A program made the position numbers and the translations under genes. Under the pieces are notes generated by a model that ran no database searches, had not been told where the DNA came from, and worked only from the letters and a program-made list of their open reading frames with translations. A stretch of 64,000 nt of DNA from Hyaloscypha bicolor E (taxonomy: Eukaryota > Ascomycota > Leotiomycetes > Helotiales > Hyaloscyphaceae), in NCBI RefSeq assembly GCF_002865645.1, contig NW_020194684.1:5743952-5807951 (forward strand), written 5' to 3'. Below, piece after piece: positions 37,163 through 48,665 of the stretch (the first letter of the stretch is position 1; the number at the start of each line of letters is the position of its first letter).

Positions 37163-40100
37163 CTACTCCATCTTCAGCTGCTCGAACTGCTTAATAGTTT
37201 CTTCGAATGCACTCCTCTCCGTCTCTAAATCCTTCAACTTGTTTATCTCAACTTCCTGCAGCTCCTTGCTGACCTTCTCCTTGTACCCTTCATCACCCAG
37301 AATCTTCTTCTGTCTCTCGATTCCTTGCTTCGTCTTCTCCAACTTCTTGGATGCCTTCTGAATCTCAGCGTCCATGTCTACCCGGCCCTTGACGTGCAAG
37401 AAGACTGCGCAGGCAGAGGAGACAGAAAATACGACGCATCCAGGAGGTCGAGAGTCGGACGAGGAGAGAATGGAAAGCGACGAGACTCCTTTCCCGGAAA
37501 GAGATTTAATGGATTGGATTTGCGCCGTTGCGGTGCTATGAGAAGTCGCGTCGTATGTTTGAATGAACACTATATTTAGCAGTTAGTATGGAACTATCAG
37601 GGGAATGTTATAAATGCGAACCTTGTCCTTCGTCCTTGAGTGAGTATTCTGCCATCAGTGATCGGATGCCTTTAGAGATGCCGAGAACGAGCTCATATGC
37701 TTCTTCAGAGGTAGGGTCATCCATTGAGGCGTCATACACAGGATACTTGGCGAGCACGATTGATGGGGTCCTGTCGTCTGTTCGGCGAGGGAGGCGTTGC
37801 CAGAGCTCTTCTGTCAGGAACGGCATGTATGGGTGAATCATTGTTAAAGCACCTTCGAGAGCTGTGTATAATGTTTCAACAGCAGATTGCTTCTCTTCTG
37901 GTGTGCCATCTTGGATAATGGCTTTCGAGTTCTCGATATATACATCGCACAGTTGGTTGTACCAGTATTGATAGATGATTGTGGTTGAACGCATGAATTC
38001 GCGGTCAGTGATGGCCTTGTTGATATCTCTTGCTGCCATAGTCATCTTATGCAGAATCCATCGTTCAGATAGCGACTCCTTGCCGGTGAGCTTGGCCGTC
38101 TTCTTGGGGACGAAATCCTTGTCGAGTTTACCAAGTACATATTTTGTAGCCTGATAGATCTTGTTGCAGAACTTCCGGTATCCATGGATGACTTTGATGT
38201 CGAATGCAATATCACCGCCTCCAGTGGTGTATGAAACTAGTGCGAAACGCAGCGCATCCGTGCCACATTGAGGAATACCGTCTGGGAATGCACTCTTTTG
38301 ATACTGTGTAGCTCGCTTGACTTCAATGGGGTTCAGGTTGCCCGTCTCAAGCTTCTTGTGAAGATCCGGCAATGCAATGCCCTCAATCACATCGATGGGG
38401 TCGATAACATTGCCCAAGGACTTCGACATCTTTCGTCCTTCGGAGTCTCGAATGAGAGAATGGCAGTAAACCTCGGTAAATGGTACCTTGCCAGTCAGCT
38501 TCAGACTGAACATGACCATACGAGCGATCCAGAAGAAGAGAATATCCCATCCAGTCTCCAGCACGGAAGTGGGAAATAAGGTTTCGAGGTCGTGCGTCTG
38601 ATTTGGCCAACCCATGGTAGCGAATGGCCAGAGACCAGATGAAAACCATGTGTCAAGAACATCTTCATCTCTCTTCAGAGTAAAGTTCTTTCCCGGAAGA
38701 GCTTTTCTAGCTTTCGCTTCAGCCTCTTCCTGTGTTCGACCAGCAAACCACAGCTTGCCATTAGCCTCGTCGTGCTCCTCGCCGTAAATCTGGGCGAAAT
38801 ACATTGGTGCCTGATGACCCCACCACAGTTGCCTCGAAAGACACCAGTCATTGACGTCCTCCATCCATCGAATGTAACTCCTCTCCGCAGTTTCCGGCAA
38901 GATCTTAATCTCTCCGGTCTTCACAACGTCCAGAGCAGCAGCAGCCATGTCCTTCATCTTCATCCACCACTGTGGTTTCATCAGTGGTTCGATAACATCC
39001 TTTGACTTTTCGCAAAGAGGGACCGTCATGGCGTTATCCTTCTTATCAACGTACAAGCCAGCTTTTTTCAGGTCCTCCTGAATGGTGTATCTGACATCGA
39101 ATCGCTTCTGGCCTACATAAGGACCGGCATTTTCGTTCATCATCCCTTCATCGGTCAAGATGTTGATGAATTCGAGATTGTGTCGTTGACCAAGTGCAAA
39201 ATCGCTGGGATCGTGAGCAGGGGTGATCTTGACAGCACCAGTACCAAATTCTTTCTCGACGTAGGTATCGGCGACAATCGGCATCAGTCGGCCGGGTATG
39301 AAAGGATGGATGGCATTCTTGCCGACGAGATGTTTGTAGCGCTCATCATCAGGGTGCACTGCAACAGCCGTATCTCCAAGCATGGTCTCTGGACGCGTAG
39401 TTGCGACCTCGATCCTTTCGTCCGTGCCTTCAATTTCATACTTGAAGTGAACAATGATACCAAATTCCACTTTCTTATCATAACCAGGCACGTCCAGTAA
39501 AGTTCGACCAGGAAGTTCTTTATTCACTACTTCGAGGTTTGAGAGAGCGGTGTTGAGTTTGGTGCACCAATTGACAAGTCTATTTGCTCTGTAGATGGTG
39601 CCTTCGTCATGTAACCTCACAAAGGTCTCTGTAACGGCAGCTGAAAAGTTTTGGTCCATGGTAAAAGCTTCTCGAGTCCAATCAAAGGAGCAGCCGGTTC
39701 TTCGGAAGACATTGTTGATCTTTTGATGGTACTCATGCTTCCAGTCCCACACAGTCTCCACGAATTTGGTCCGTCCCAAGTCATGACGAGTCTTCTGTTG
39801 GCGACGCCAGAGCATGTTCTCTACCACATTTTGGGTTGAGATACCTGCGTGGTCGCATCCCGGCAGCCACAGGGTGGTCTTGCCATGCATACGATTGTAC
39901 CGAATCATCAGGTCAATCAAGGCATTTCCCAAGGCATGACCCATGTGTAGATTTCCGGTGACGTTAGGCGGTGGCTCAACAATTACGAAAGATCCTTCAT
40001 CTTTGACCTTACCATCTTCTTTGAACTTGGGGATGAAGAATCCCTCCTTCTCCCACCAAGCATACCATGCGGATTCGACGACAGTCGGGTTATAGGCTTT

Positions 40101-40739
40101 GTATTGGGGATCGTCGATGGGTTTCAAAACTAAAAGACCATCGTTCAGCTTCAAATGCAGATAAATGTGGGAAGGTAGGTTTGAAACGGACTCTTCTTCT
40201 CTCCGAAAGGAGTCTCCTCAACGTAGGGCGGCAGAACTTCTTCTTCAGCCTTCTTCTCAGCCTTGGCCTTCTTCTCTTTGCTCTTGCTAGTTGCTGTGGG
40301 GGCGGCATTTGCCTGAGCGGCCTTCTTTTGATCGAACTTGGCCTGTTTCTCGGCTTTCTTTCGTTCACGTTCCACTATTTTGAAGTGCGAGTCAGCGTTA
40401 AATTCATCCTAGCTATCCCAAAAGGTACAGGCTACATTATGAGAGTCTAGAGGGTATTCGTACGCTCTTTCTCGCTCTTCACCTTCTTCTCTCCTGCACC
40501 GGCTTCAGCAGCGCCAACTTTGCTACCAGCATCTTGTCCTGGAACATGAGAACCTGTCGGGCTAGAGCTTGCAGCATCTTTCACGGCGTCCTTGGTTTCA
40601 GGAGAGAGAGCTGGAGGCTTTCCAGATACCGGTCCGGTTTCCTCACCAACTATTGAAATAAACAAATCAGTCCAAGCTATCCTAAAAAGCCAATCGTGTA
40701 GTTCTTACTCGGATTGTAGGAAGCTGCGTTGGTAGCCAT
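37163..40739 (-). CDS. VAS1: Valyl-tRNA synthetase
   Basis: Exons 40739-40709, 40649-40464, 40374-40192, 40129-37622 and 37569-37163 give 1104 residues. The N-terminus is a eukaryote-type charged extension rich in Lys and Ala. The class-I core has the HIGH motif as [16 protein letters not shown], a large editing (CP1) domain with [18 protein letters not shown], and KMSKS as [14 protein letters not shown]. The anticodon-binding domain and a C-terminal coiled coil ([20 protein letters not shown]) follow. It charges tRNA-Val and clears mischarged Thr. Fungi normally have one gene for cytosolic and mitochondrial enzyme. Here the first ATG gives no mitochondrial presequence, but 37 in-frame codons upstream are open (see findings). 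The junction at 40129 restores [20 protein letters not shown]. Confidence 0.97.
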
Positions 40740-41149
40740 TCTGGCACGCGGGTAGTTAAAAGAAAATATGTAGGGCGACCTGCGCACCCAGAGCGCTCTG
40801 AATAGGATTTTGGACGTCGTGCTGGCGTCCTTTTGAGAGAATTGAGTAATTCAGAATGCGCGGCGGGCGATAGAAGGAATTTATGACCTTTTTAAAGTCG
40901 ATGAGTCGAATCCCAGCCGAGATGTGTTTTCCTTCAGCCACTGCGCACGAGCCCAGCCTTAGCCCACTAGCCACAATCTGCAAGGCTACATCCTGGGGCG
41001 AGCATGGGCCCAAGTGATCTCCAGTCTTCTTCATCAACAACATCCGCACGCCCCCCTATCACCCTTCAGAGACATTTTTATGAGGCTAAGGCTGGGAAAG
41101 AAGAGCACGGGGTCTCTTCCTGTCCGTCTCAAGAACATGGTTATTGATC
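40740..41149. promoter_or_regulatory. Divergent VAS1/MLH2 promoter, containing an in-frame N-terminal extension of VAS1
   Basis: 410 bp between start codons. On the reverse strand, 40850-40740 is in frame with the VAS1 ATG and has no stop. It contains ACG-ACG at 40820-40815, and each ACG has A at position -3. The region may be both promoter and leader. Confidence 0.55.
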
Positions 41150-43903
41150 ATGGCTATAACCCCACTTCCTCAGGCAACCATCCAACTCCTCGGGTCTGCT
41201 CAGGCCCTCACTACCCCGACATCCCTTGTCAAGGAGCTCATCGATAATGCTCTTGATGCCAAGGCTTCATATATTGATATTCTTATCTCTCCGAACACCA
41301 TCGATCGGATTGAAGTTCGAGACAATGGCCATGGCATCCAGCAAGAGGATCTTGACGCGCTCGGAAGACGTGGTCACACCAGCAAGTTGAGGTCATTTGA
41401 TGAACTCAAATCGATTGGAGGTGTATCTCTTGGCTTCAGAGGTGAAGCTTTGGCGAGTGCTGTTCAGTTGGGAGAAGTCACAGTGACAACTCGAACCGAG
41501 GGAGAATCCGTTGCCACAACTGTGAAATTGAAAGCCCCAGGTGGCATTGATAGCCGGAGTCGAACTTCGCATCCTATCGGAACCACTATCACTGTCACCA
41601 AATTCGTGTACAAATTACCTGTCAGAAAGCAGACATTTCTGAAGGAGGCATCCAAGACTTTGGGCAAGATCAAAGAGCTCTTGCAAGCCTACGTCCTTGC
41701 TCGACCGAACATCAAATTCAGTTTCAAGGTGCTCAAAGAGAACAAAGCATTGTGGTCCTATGCTCCGCATCTTTGTGGCGGTGTCAAGGAGGCTGTCTCA
41801 CAGATTTTCGGCAAAGAAACTGCAAGTCAGTGTATTTCGAAATCTACCAGATTTCTCGAACGAGCTCATGATGCCGATATTTCAACGGAGCACGAAGAGG
41901 ATCTCACCGCCGTCGAAAGGTCTCTTGCCCCGGACAGCAATGATTTCATTGTCGACGTATTTTTGCCAAAACCCGACGCTGACCCTTCGAAAATCGGACA
42001 CGGCCAATTTATTTCAGTAGATTCAAGACCTGTTTCACATGAGAAGAATACAACGAGGAGGATCGTTACGATATTCAAGCGCTACATGAAAGAGTCCCTT
42101 TCAAGGTCCCTGGAGAAGGCCAAAAGCCCCTTCCTGCGACTGAACATTACCTGTCCAGTAGGGAGCTACGACCCCAATGTGGAGCCGGGAAAGAATGATG
42201 TGATATTTGGAAATGAATCGATTATCCTCAAAGCTATTGAGAGTCTGTTCAGAGAAGTCTACGGAGAACCCAAGGTTGTTTCCTCTCTCCCACCGCCTCG
42301 ATCGCTGAAAGGCAAACTTGATAATTTCGATCTGCTCTTAGCTCGGAACTCTGCTGCTCCTGCAGCAAATAACTCATCGTCCCCAGCTGCAAAAGATTTA
42401 ATACCAGTACAGCCGCATGGCACTTCGATCTCGGAGGTTTCTACCGGATCCTTAGCCATTAGCCTTGATGTTACTGAAGGGAGCTCGGCTCTTGACAACG
42501 AGAAAATCGACGAGCCAGTGGATGGAGAGAAGCGAAAATGGGCCTTCGACATGTCCAGAGATTTCACTGAGGAAATTGAGGGATATGAAAGACCTAGTCG
42601 TCGATTCCAGCAATCCCAAAGTATAGAGATGTCAGCTTCCGACGTCCAACCCGATCCTAGAAACTCATTGAATCCTTGGATCATCGCAAAAATGACTGCT
42701 CCGATTCAGCAAAGAGATCAGCGGGCATCTACAACAACCCGTGCCTCTCATCCAGTTTCCCGGCCTGTGGCAGATCCTCTTCCAACGCCACAACATTCAT
42801 CTGACCCTGTTGCATCAGAACTTGACATCCATTTTCAAGGTGGACCAAGTGGACCAAGACAGATTTTCCGAAACGATGACATCCGAAGTCTGGATATTCC
42901 ACCAGTTCGGAATCTACCGTGTCAGCGTCCTGAACCGGGATCTATTCAGCGGCAAGGCTTGGGACCAAATAGGAGATCATTGACCGCAGATGTCGACGAC
43001 GAAGTCCTTCTTGACGGAGACGACTGTGAAGCAGTAAGACCGAGAAGTGATTTTGTCAGTGCTCGAAATGTACCGGATGCTGCTCTCTTATCACCACCTG
43101 CACGTCTCGGTCCAAAGAGGCCTAGGGGCGTGAACAGACCTTTTGTGCCTCCAATGAGGAGAAACACAGAGAATATCTCATCAAATGAGGTTGATAGCTT
43201 GCGGCAAACGAAACTAACCAATGAATATGGAGCATCTCGAGGCCACAACGGCATTTCCCAAGATGTGACAGAGCAACAGCCGAACCCAGATCTCGAGTGG
43301 TCTATGGATTTTGAGCACAGGAAAGAGTTGGCCAGTCGACGAAGAGGCGATGAGCTTCGCGCTGCTGCATTGGGGGTTGACAGTTCGGACAACCATGGAG
43401 TCGTCCGTACTTCTCCGCACAGGAATCGATACAATGCTGCTATAGCGGCTTTGGGAGCTAGAAACCCGCCCTTAAGTACCATCGGGACCCTGAAAGAGCC
43501 ATTCGAGACGTCTTTACCAGATGGCGACCCTCGAGCCTACCTGATGAGAAGACAGAAATCCGTCATGGCACAGAGGGTCAAATCGGGAGAAGTACCAAAG
43601 ATGACACGCGCGAAGTCTAACAGGCTACCATTGGAGACTGTTGCTGAGAACGACAAGATGCACAACTTAGTACTGAGGCCGCGTGTTGATATGGACAGAT
43701 TACAAAGGGTAACGAAAGAGCTGATGAAGAGTGACATGTACGTGAAGAAAGGGAATGCGATTTGTGGTCTCAGAATTGATAGTCTGGAGACAACCGGAGT
43801 GGCAAGTCGAGTCCAAGCCATCGTTTCGAAATGGATGGAGAGCCAGGGAAAGGAGAACTGTGAAGTCGAATACATGTTTGACAACTTGGTAGCTGTGGAA
43901 TAG
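41150..43903 (+). CDS. MLH2: MutL-family mismatch repair protein, Mlh2 type
   Basis: One intronless frame of 917 residues from ATG 41150. The N-terminal GHKL ATPase is complete: KELIDNALDA (Mg-binding Asn), DNGHGI, GFRGEALASA, and a GTTITVTKFVYKLPVRKQ segment, then the S5-like domain. The middle (about residues 390-800) is long, Ser/Pro-rich and probably disordered. The C-terminus is short (CGLRIDSLETTGVASRVQAI..), and I see neither the DQHA(x)2E(x)4E endonuclease motif nor the CPHGRP motif of Pms1/Mlh3. That points to Mlh2 (human PMS1), a non-catalytic partner of Mlh1 that acts in mismatch repair and limits gene-conversion length in meiosis. A GHKL-only short Pms1 is the alternative, less likely. 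Confidence 0.82.
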   Translation: MAITPLPQATIQLLGSAQALTTPTSLVKELIDNALDAKASYIDILISPNTIDRIEVRDNGHGIQQEDLDALGRRGHTSKLRSFDELKSIGGVSLGFRGEALASAVQLGEVTVTTRTEGESVATTVKLKAPGGIDSRSRTSHPIGTTITVTKFVYKLPVRKQTFLKEASKTLGKIKELLQAYVLARPNIKFSFKVLKENKALWSYAPHLCGGVKEAVSQIFGKETASQCISKSTRFLERAHDADISTEHEEDLTAVERSLAPDSNDFIVDVFLPKPDADPSKIGHGQFISVDSRPVSHEKNTTRRIVTIFKRYMKESLSRSLEKAKSPFLRLNITCPVGSYDPNVEPGKNDVIFGNESIILKAIESLFREVYGEPKVVSSLPPPRSLKGKLDNFDLLLARNSAAPAANNSSSPAAKDLIPVQPHGTSISEVSTGSLAISLDVTEGSSALDNEKIDEPVDGEKRKWAFDMSRDFTEEIEGYERPSRRFQQSQSIEMSASDVQPDPRNSLNPWIIAKMTAPIQQRDQRASTTTRASHPVSRPVADPLPTPQHSSDPVASELDIHFQGGPSGPRQIFRNDDIRSLDIPPVRNLPCQRPEPGSIQRQGLGPNRRSLTADVDDEVLLDGDDCEAVRPRSDFVSARNVPDAALLSPPARLGPKRPRGVNRPFVPPMRRNTENISSNEVDSLRQTKLTNEYGASRGHNGISQDVTEQQPNPDLEWSMDFEHRKELASRRRGDELRAAALGVDSSDNHGVVRTSPHRNRYNAAIAALGARNPPLSTIGTLKEPFETSLPDGDPRAYLMRRQKSVMAQRVKSGEVPKMTRAKSNRLPLETVAENDKMHNLVLRPRVDMDRLQRVTKELMKSDMYVKKGNAICGLRIDSLETTGVASRVQAIVSKWMESQGKENCEVEYMFDNLVAVE

Positions 43904-44249
43904 CTGTGAGTGGCAATGTCACAGGTATTGGAGTGCATGTCTGGCTTTCGTTGCATCATTTGGCGTTTTTGACTGCATTTACAAGATACCCATTTGCTTT
44001 CCATGGCTATACGTGGCTTCTATCAGTAAACAATTTAAAGAATGCAAACAATTACTCTCTGCTGTGCCGATCAGTCACAAGGAGGATGGGTTTCTCCCGA
44101 ATCCCGGCGCTAAATCAAGGCGGGGTCCACCCACGAAGACGCCATCTATGACCAGGAACATCAACCTCAAGATTCGTTCGTACGCTTCGTCAATAGATGA
44201 GATATCTCTCACCCTTTCCAAATAAAGCCTGCTATAATAACGTCAAGAT
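43904..44249. other. Short intergenic region
   Basis: MLH2 3' flank and promoter of the PLP enzyme; no gene seen. Confidence 0.5.
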
Positions 44250-45646
44250 ATGGCTACAACGACACCTCTTGTGAATGGTCACGGAAATGCTGAGGATCAC
44301 CGCCCCGATCCCGGCCTCGCTAACCTCTCCCTCTCTTCAAAAACCGTTCACGCCGATGATTACCTCAACAAAAGCAGAGATGTGGCCCCGCCATTGCATG
44401 TTTCGACTACGTTCCGCTATAATCGGGATCCAGATCAATTGAAAGTGCATTGGGGAGAGGATGTAAGATCAAATGCAAGTTCGATGCAGAGCGTATCAGC
44501 TGACCAGTGTACAGGCCGATGAGCCATATGATGGACATGTCTATTCTAGATATACAGCTCCCAATACCACCCGCTTTGAAGCCATCCTCTCAGACATCCT
44601 GAAAGGGCCGGCGCTGAGCTATGCATCTGGTCTCAGCGCCTTCCACGCAATGCTAGTTTTTCTCAACCCAAAGAGAATCGCTATTAGAGATGGATATCAT
44701 GGCTGCCATGGCGTCATCGGAGTGCATGCAAAGCTCACTGGTCTCAAGAAGCTGGATATCGACTGCCCCGCCGAGGAGCTGCAACCTGGTGATATCGTTC
44801 ATATCGAAACACCTCTCAATCCCACGGGCTCTGCTTACAACCTTAAAGCCTATGCTGATAAGGCACACTCGCGTGGGGCTTATTTAACTGTTGATTCGAC
44901 ATTTGGTCCACCACCTTTGCAAGACCCCTTTCTGTGGGGTGCTGACATTATCATGCATAGCGGCACCAAATACATTGGTGGCCACTCAGATATGCTTTGT
45001 GGAATCCTAGCGGTCAACCCTGCCAGAGTGAAAGAGGGTTGGTGGAATAAGCTGTTTGACGAACGGTTATTCTTGGGTAATGTGATGGGATCTATGGAAG
45101 GATGGCTGGGTGTCAGGAGTTTGAGAACGTTGGAATTGAGGGTTGAGAGACAGTCGCATAGCACTACCAAGTTGGTGGCATGGTTGAATTCTGCCCTCCA
45201 TTCCGAAAAGTCTGATGATGGGGAGGCTAAGATCGTCAGAGATGTATTGGCCAAAATTGAGCATGCTAGCTTGCAGGAACAGGACATCAAGGATGGATGG
45301 TTGCTGAAGCAGATGTCGAGTGGTTTTGGGCCAGTCTTCTCCATCACCATGAAAGAGCAGAACTTCGCTCGCAGACTACCCAGCAAGCTTCAACTATTTC
45401 ACCACGCAACCAGTTTGGGTGGGGTGGAAAGCTTGATTGAGTGGCGAACTATGGTAAGGTTCTTGCCGTAGTAATCTGCTACTTTCTCGATTTGACAGTG
45501 CTAATGTGCTGCAGACCGATCCGGGGGTGGATACTCGCTTGCTGAGAGTGAGCATCGGTGTTGAAGGTTGGGAAGATCTGAAAAATGACTTGCTTCAAGC
45601 TTTCAAAGCACTATCAGAAGAGTCCCAGGAGGAGTCGAAGATGTAA
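44250..45646 (+). CDS. Cys/Met metabolism PLP-dependent enzyme (cystathionine gamma-synthase-like)
   Basis: Exons 44250-44462, 44515-45453 and 45515-45646 give 427 residues. The pattern is that of the fold-type I trans-sulfuration family: VHADD near the N-terminus, YSRYTAPNTTRFE, SYASGLSAFHAML (the loop that binds PLP phosphate), HIETPLNPTG, VDSTFGPPPLQDP, and the PLP lysine in HSGTKYIGGHSDMLCG. The C-terminus has SLGGVESLIEWRTM and the LLRVSIGVEGWEDL ending. The canonical enzymes interconvert cysteine, cystathionine and homocysteine. This one is of the divergent fungal type related to yeast YHR112C/YML082W, whose activity is not settled, so the specific reaction is left open. Cytosolic; no signal seen. 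Confidence 0.85.
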
Positions 45647-46454
45647 ATAGACTGAAACTCATAAATATTTACTTCCACAAGATGTTGCCGAGATCCTGAA
45701 GCTCATTAATTCTGCTTGGGAACCAGCCAGCAAATATGTATATGAAGTCACGTGATAGATGGTTTGTGTCAAAGGGGGTGGAAAGGGGTTAAGCGAGACA
45801 TAGGCTCACTGTTATGATATGATCGATATTTTTGATGGTCGATGTGCTCAGATTTGAACATTACTCTTGTCAAGAGGCTTTGGCAGATGCGCAGAGGATG
45901 TTTGGCTTCCTGATCATCAGAAGAGTTGGAACCCCGCATTTCTAGAAACCTCGGCATAATTGGTCCAGTGAAAACGAGAACATAAGCCCTTTCAACCTGT
46001 CATACAATCGAAATGTTGAGCACAGCATTCCGTCTTTGAAGTTTCCCATGAAATTCCAGCCCTTTTCTGAACACTCAAGGATGCCGGAGTCTTCTACGCG
46101 TTTTCAAGCATCCAAAAGCTTACATTTCACCTCATCTTGGCCCGGGTACAGTCTAAAGGTCAAAAAGCTTCTCCTCGTCTCGTCACTAGCCTCAGCTTTC
46201 TTCTCGTCCACCTTAAAAATTTGTTGCCCTAAGAGAACTTTGAACAATTCACTTTGCATAATATTAGGGAGAAATTTGAGGTCAGATGGTGGAGCGAATG
46301 ACATCCCATACCTCGTTTTTGAAACAGCTTCATCTTCCAAACAACAGGGTTAACACCACATCACTTTCACGTTCTACGCGACATCAGCCGAAAACAAAAG
46401 AACAGAGCGTACCAATACTGGACGGTGTCTTACAAACATCAGCCGTTATACACA
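45647..46454. other. Intergenic region
   Basis: About 0.8 kb. A reverse-strand frame at 46104-46340 reads moderately protein-like (LFKVLLGQQIFKVDEKK) but begins without an ATG and is not supported as a gene. Confidence 0.4.
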
Positions 46455-47726
46455 ATGTCTTCGGATGTGTCATCCGCAGGACACGACCAGCATAACCATG
46501 GCTCCATGAGTCCGGCGAGACGAGTTGTCTGGCCACCCAAGTTGATTCTACAGACTCCTATGGGCTACCTTCGTGACTGTACGTCCTTCGTTCGGTACAA
46601 TGATACTCAGTAGGGAGTAAAAGGTCTAACAGCGCGCTCAGCATCAGGAAACAACCTCCCTCGAGATATCGGCCGCTCCTCCGTCTTCGATGATGGATTC
46701 ATCATATTTCAGTTCGGAGACACGTTCTGCCACTCGATGAACGGCCACTTCATAGGTCTCACCTCAAACAATGCATCTTTTTGCGATGCAACTAAAGATC
46801 CAACTGTCAGTTCATACTTCACCATCAAGGATTCCGATGGTAGTCGTAACAGCGAGCAACGGGTCCCAGCTTTCCTGGAGTTCTTTCGTGGAGAAGGAGA
46901 TACGAAAACTCACTTCCTCAAATTCTGGTGTTTCAGTGGCATTGTGGATTCCCACATAGACCAGAACGGAAATCATTGTGGAGTGTGCTACTACGAGGTC
47001 CGAGAGATGCAGAAGGGGGCGATTGATGATGGGGTGTATCTGTACACCGGAATTGCTCAGGTCACTTGGAACCGAAAAAGCTTCTTTCTCGAAGCAAAAC
47101 GTGAGAGGTTTCCTCAAGGACCACAGCTCTTCCTAGTGAGTGGCGGCAAGGAAAGAGAACTCGGAGATGTAACTAACAAAGGGAAGGCTGATGAACCACG
47201 ATTTGGTGCCTTCTGTGCGGTGATGGGAATTGGCAAAGAGTACATTTATTTGTATGGCCATACCCCCGATAACTCGAAAAGTGTGGTCTTAGCTCGAATT
47301 CCACCTCGCCGTGCTCTGTTAAAGACAGAACACGAGTACTGGAATGGGAGTGGCTGGTGCTCAAAGATGAAAGATTCCAAGCCGGTGTTCACCACGATGC
47401 AGCATGGCCAGATCTTTCAGACAGATATATTCGGACGAGACTCACCTTGGAAGTATGCTTTCATCGGGTGTACCTCATTAGCGGATTCTAAGGCACAATT
47501 CGGACGAGCGAAGCAACCTCAGGGACCCTGGGAGGTTCATGAAGTGAAGGGATTAAGGACGTATGCGATGCAACCATATGATCCTGCCCCGTTCAAGTAC
47601 TGCTTTTATCCACACCCTTGGGCCTTTCAGACGGAACGGGATGGAGATCTGATGATTACTTGGAGTGAGGGTGGGATGAACGGAGGTGTTATCGCAGAAC
47701 TGCTTCGATTTGAGACAACTGCATGA
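46455..47726 (+). CDS. Putative beta-propeller glycoside-hydrolase-like protein
   Basis: Exons 46455-46578 and 46633-47726 give 405 residues. After a His/Met-rich N-terminus without a signal peptide (MSSDVSSAGHDQHNHG), the protein shows repeated propeller-like blades: SSVFDDGFIIFQFGDTFCH, then YYEVREMQKG, FGAFCAVMGIGKEYIYLYGH, YWNGSGWCSKM, KYAFIGCTSL and FYPHPWAFQTERDGDLMITW. The D-T-F after G and the closing WSEGG resemble five-bladed propellers of the GH43/DUF4185/DUF5005 kind. The catalytic residues cannot be named from this, and the role is unknown. A single 54-bp intron is supported by the in-frame join. Confidence 0.62.
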
Positions 47727-48665
47727 TTCTCAGAGAAAAGCAGCCGCAGTTTCAAAATAAAGAATAGAGTCCCGTCCAGGGCTGATGTCGTCCTAGCAAT
47801 CAAATTTACACCTCACATACCAGCATATTTGAAGCTGACCAAAATCTAACAAGATCACTCGAAGGAAAGAATTTGATTCTATCAGACGGCTAGGTGGTGA
47901 TACTCGTCTGCGGATCTCCTGCACAATGCGGTAATATTAAATGGTATTTTCATGATACCAGAAAAGGTTGGAAGATGTGATATGCAACAAAATCCGACTT
48001 CTAATATTCATTTTTCAGTTCTAAGGAAATTCCAATGTCCCCGCTGTGAAGGAGAAAAGAGGTACTCTTGTGAGAAAGATGACGAAGATGTTCAGCGGGG
48101 CAAACAATTAAGTTTACAGAGATATAGTGGAATTATCAGGAGGATGGACTGTCTGTTGTCCATGTTGCAGCAAGGAGGAACGCCATCGCTCGCCTGGTAC
48201 GATGTGGACTAATCAGAATTTGAAACTCCTTGATTTCTATGAATGTCCATTTCATCGGCTCTTGACCTCTGAGCCTTTATTCTTAGCACTTGCTGTTCAA
48301 ACTACGGTCTTTAGCTTTGTTGAAGTGAAGAAATATGGCACAAACTTCTCGAACAATCGGCAATCGGAGAATCATCCGATTAGTCACAATTTGACGCTAT
48401 TCCAAATTCGGAGCAACTCCTCCAAGCTCATATCTCGATATTTTTGAACGCCACAGCTCTTTCCCAGACAACTTCTGAAAAACAACCGAACACCTCACCC
48501 TCTGGTCTGTCTGCCAGATCTCAAAAGCGCGCAGTTCTCAGTACATTACCAAGGAATCCCTTTTCCGAGCGCAGGCCCTACCATCCGGCGCAGACTTTCC
48601 TCGAAGCCTGTCGATTTCTCAGCACGACCTTTTCCCCACTACACCACCACAACCCTCTCATCGCA
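47727..48665. other. Intergenic region upstream of U2AF1
   Basis: About 0.94 kb. Overlapping + frames around 48034-48215 contain Cys pairs (QCPRC and CCPCC in different frames) that hint at an old small zinc-type ORF, but no coherent gene can be built. Confidence 0.35.

Noticed and set aside
46104..46340. Reverse-strand 78-codon frame
   Set aside because: Starts at TTG, has no ATG near the beginning and no recognised motif.
47952..48212. Cys-containing small + frame
   Set aside because: The Cys pairs fall in different frames and no intron reconciles them.
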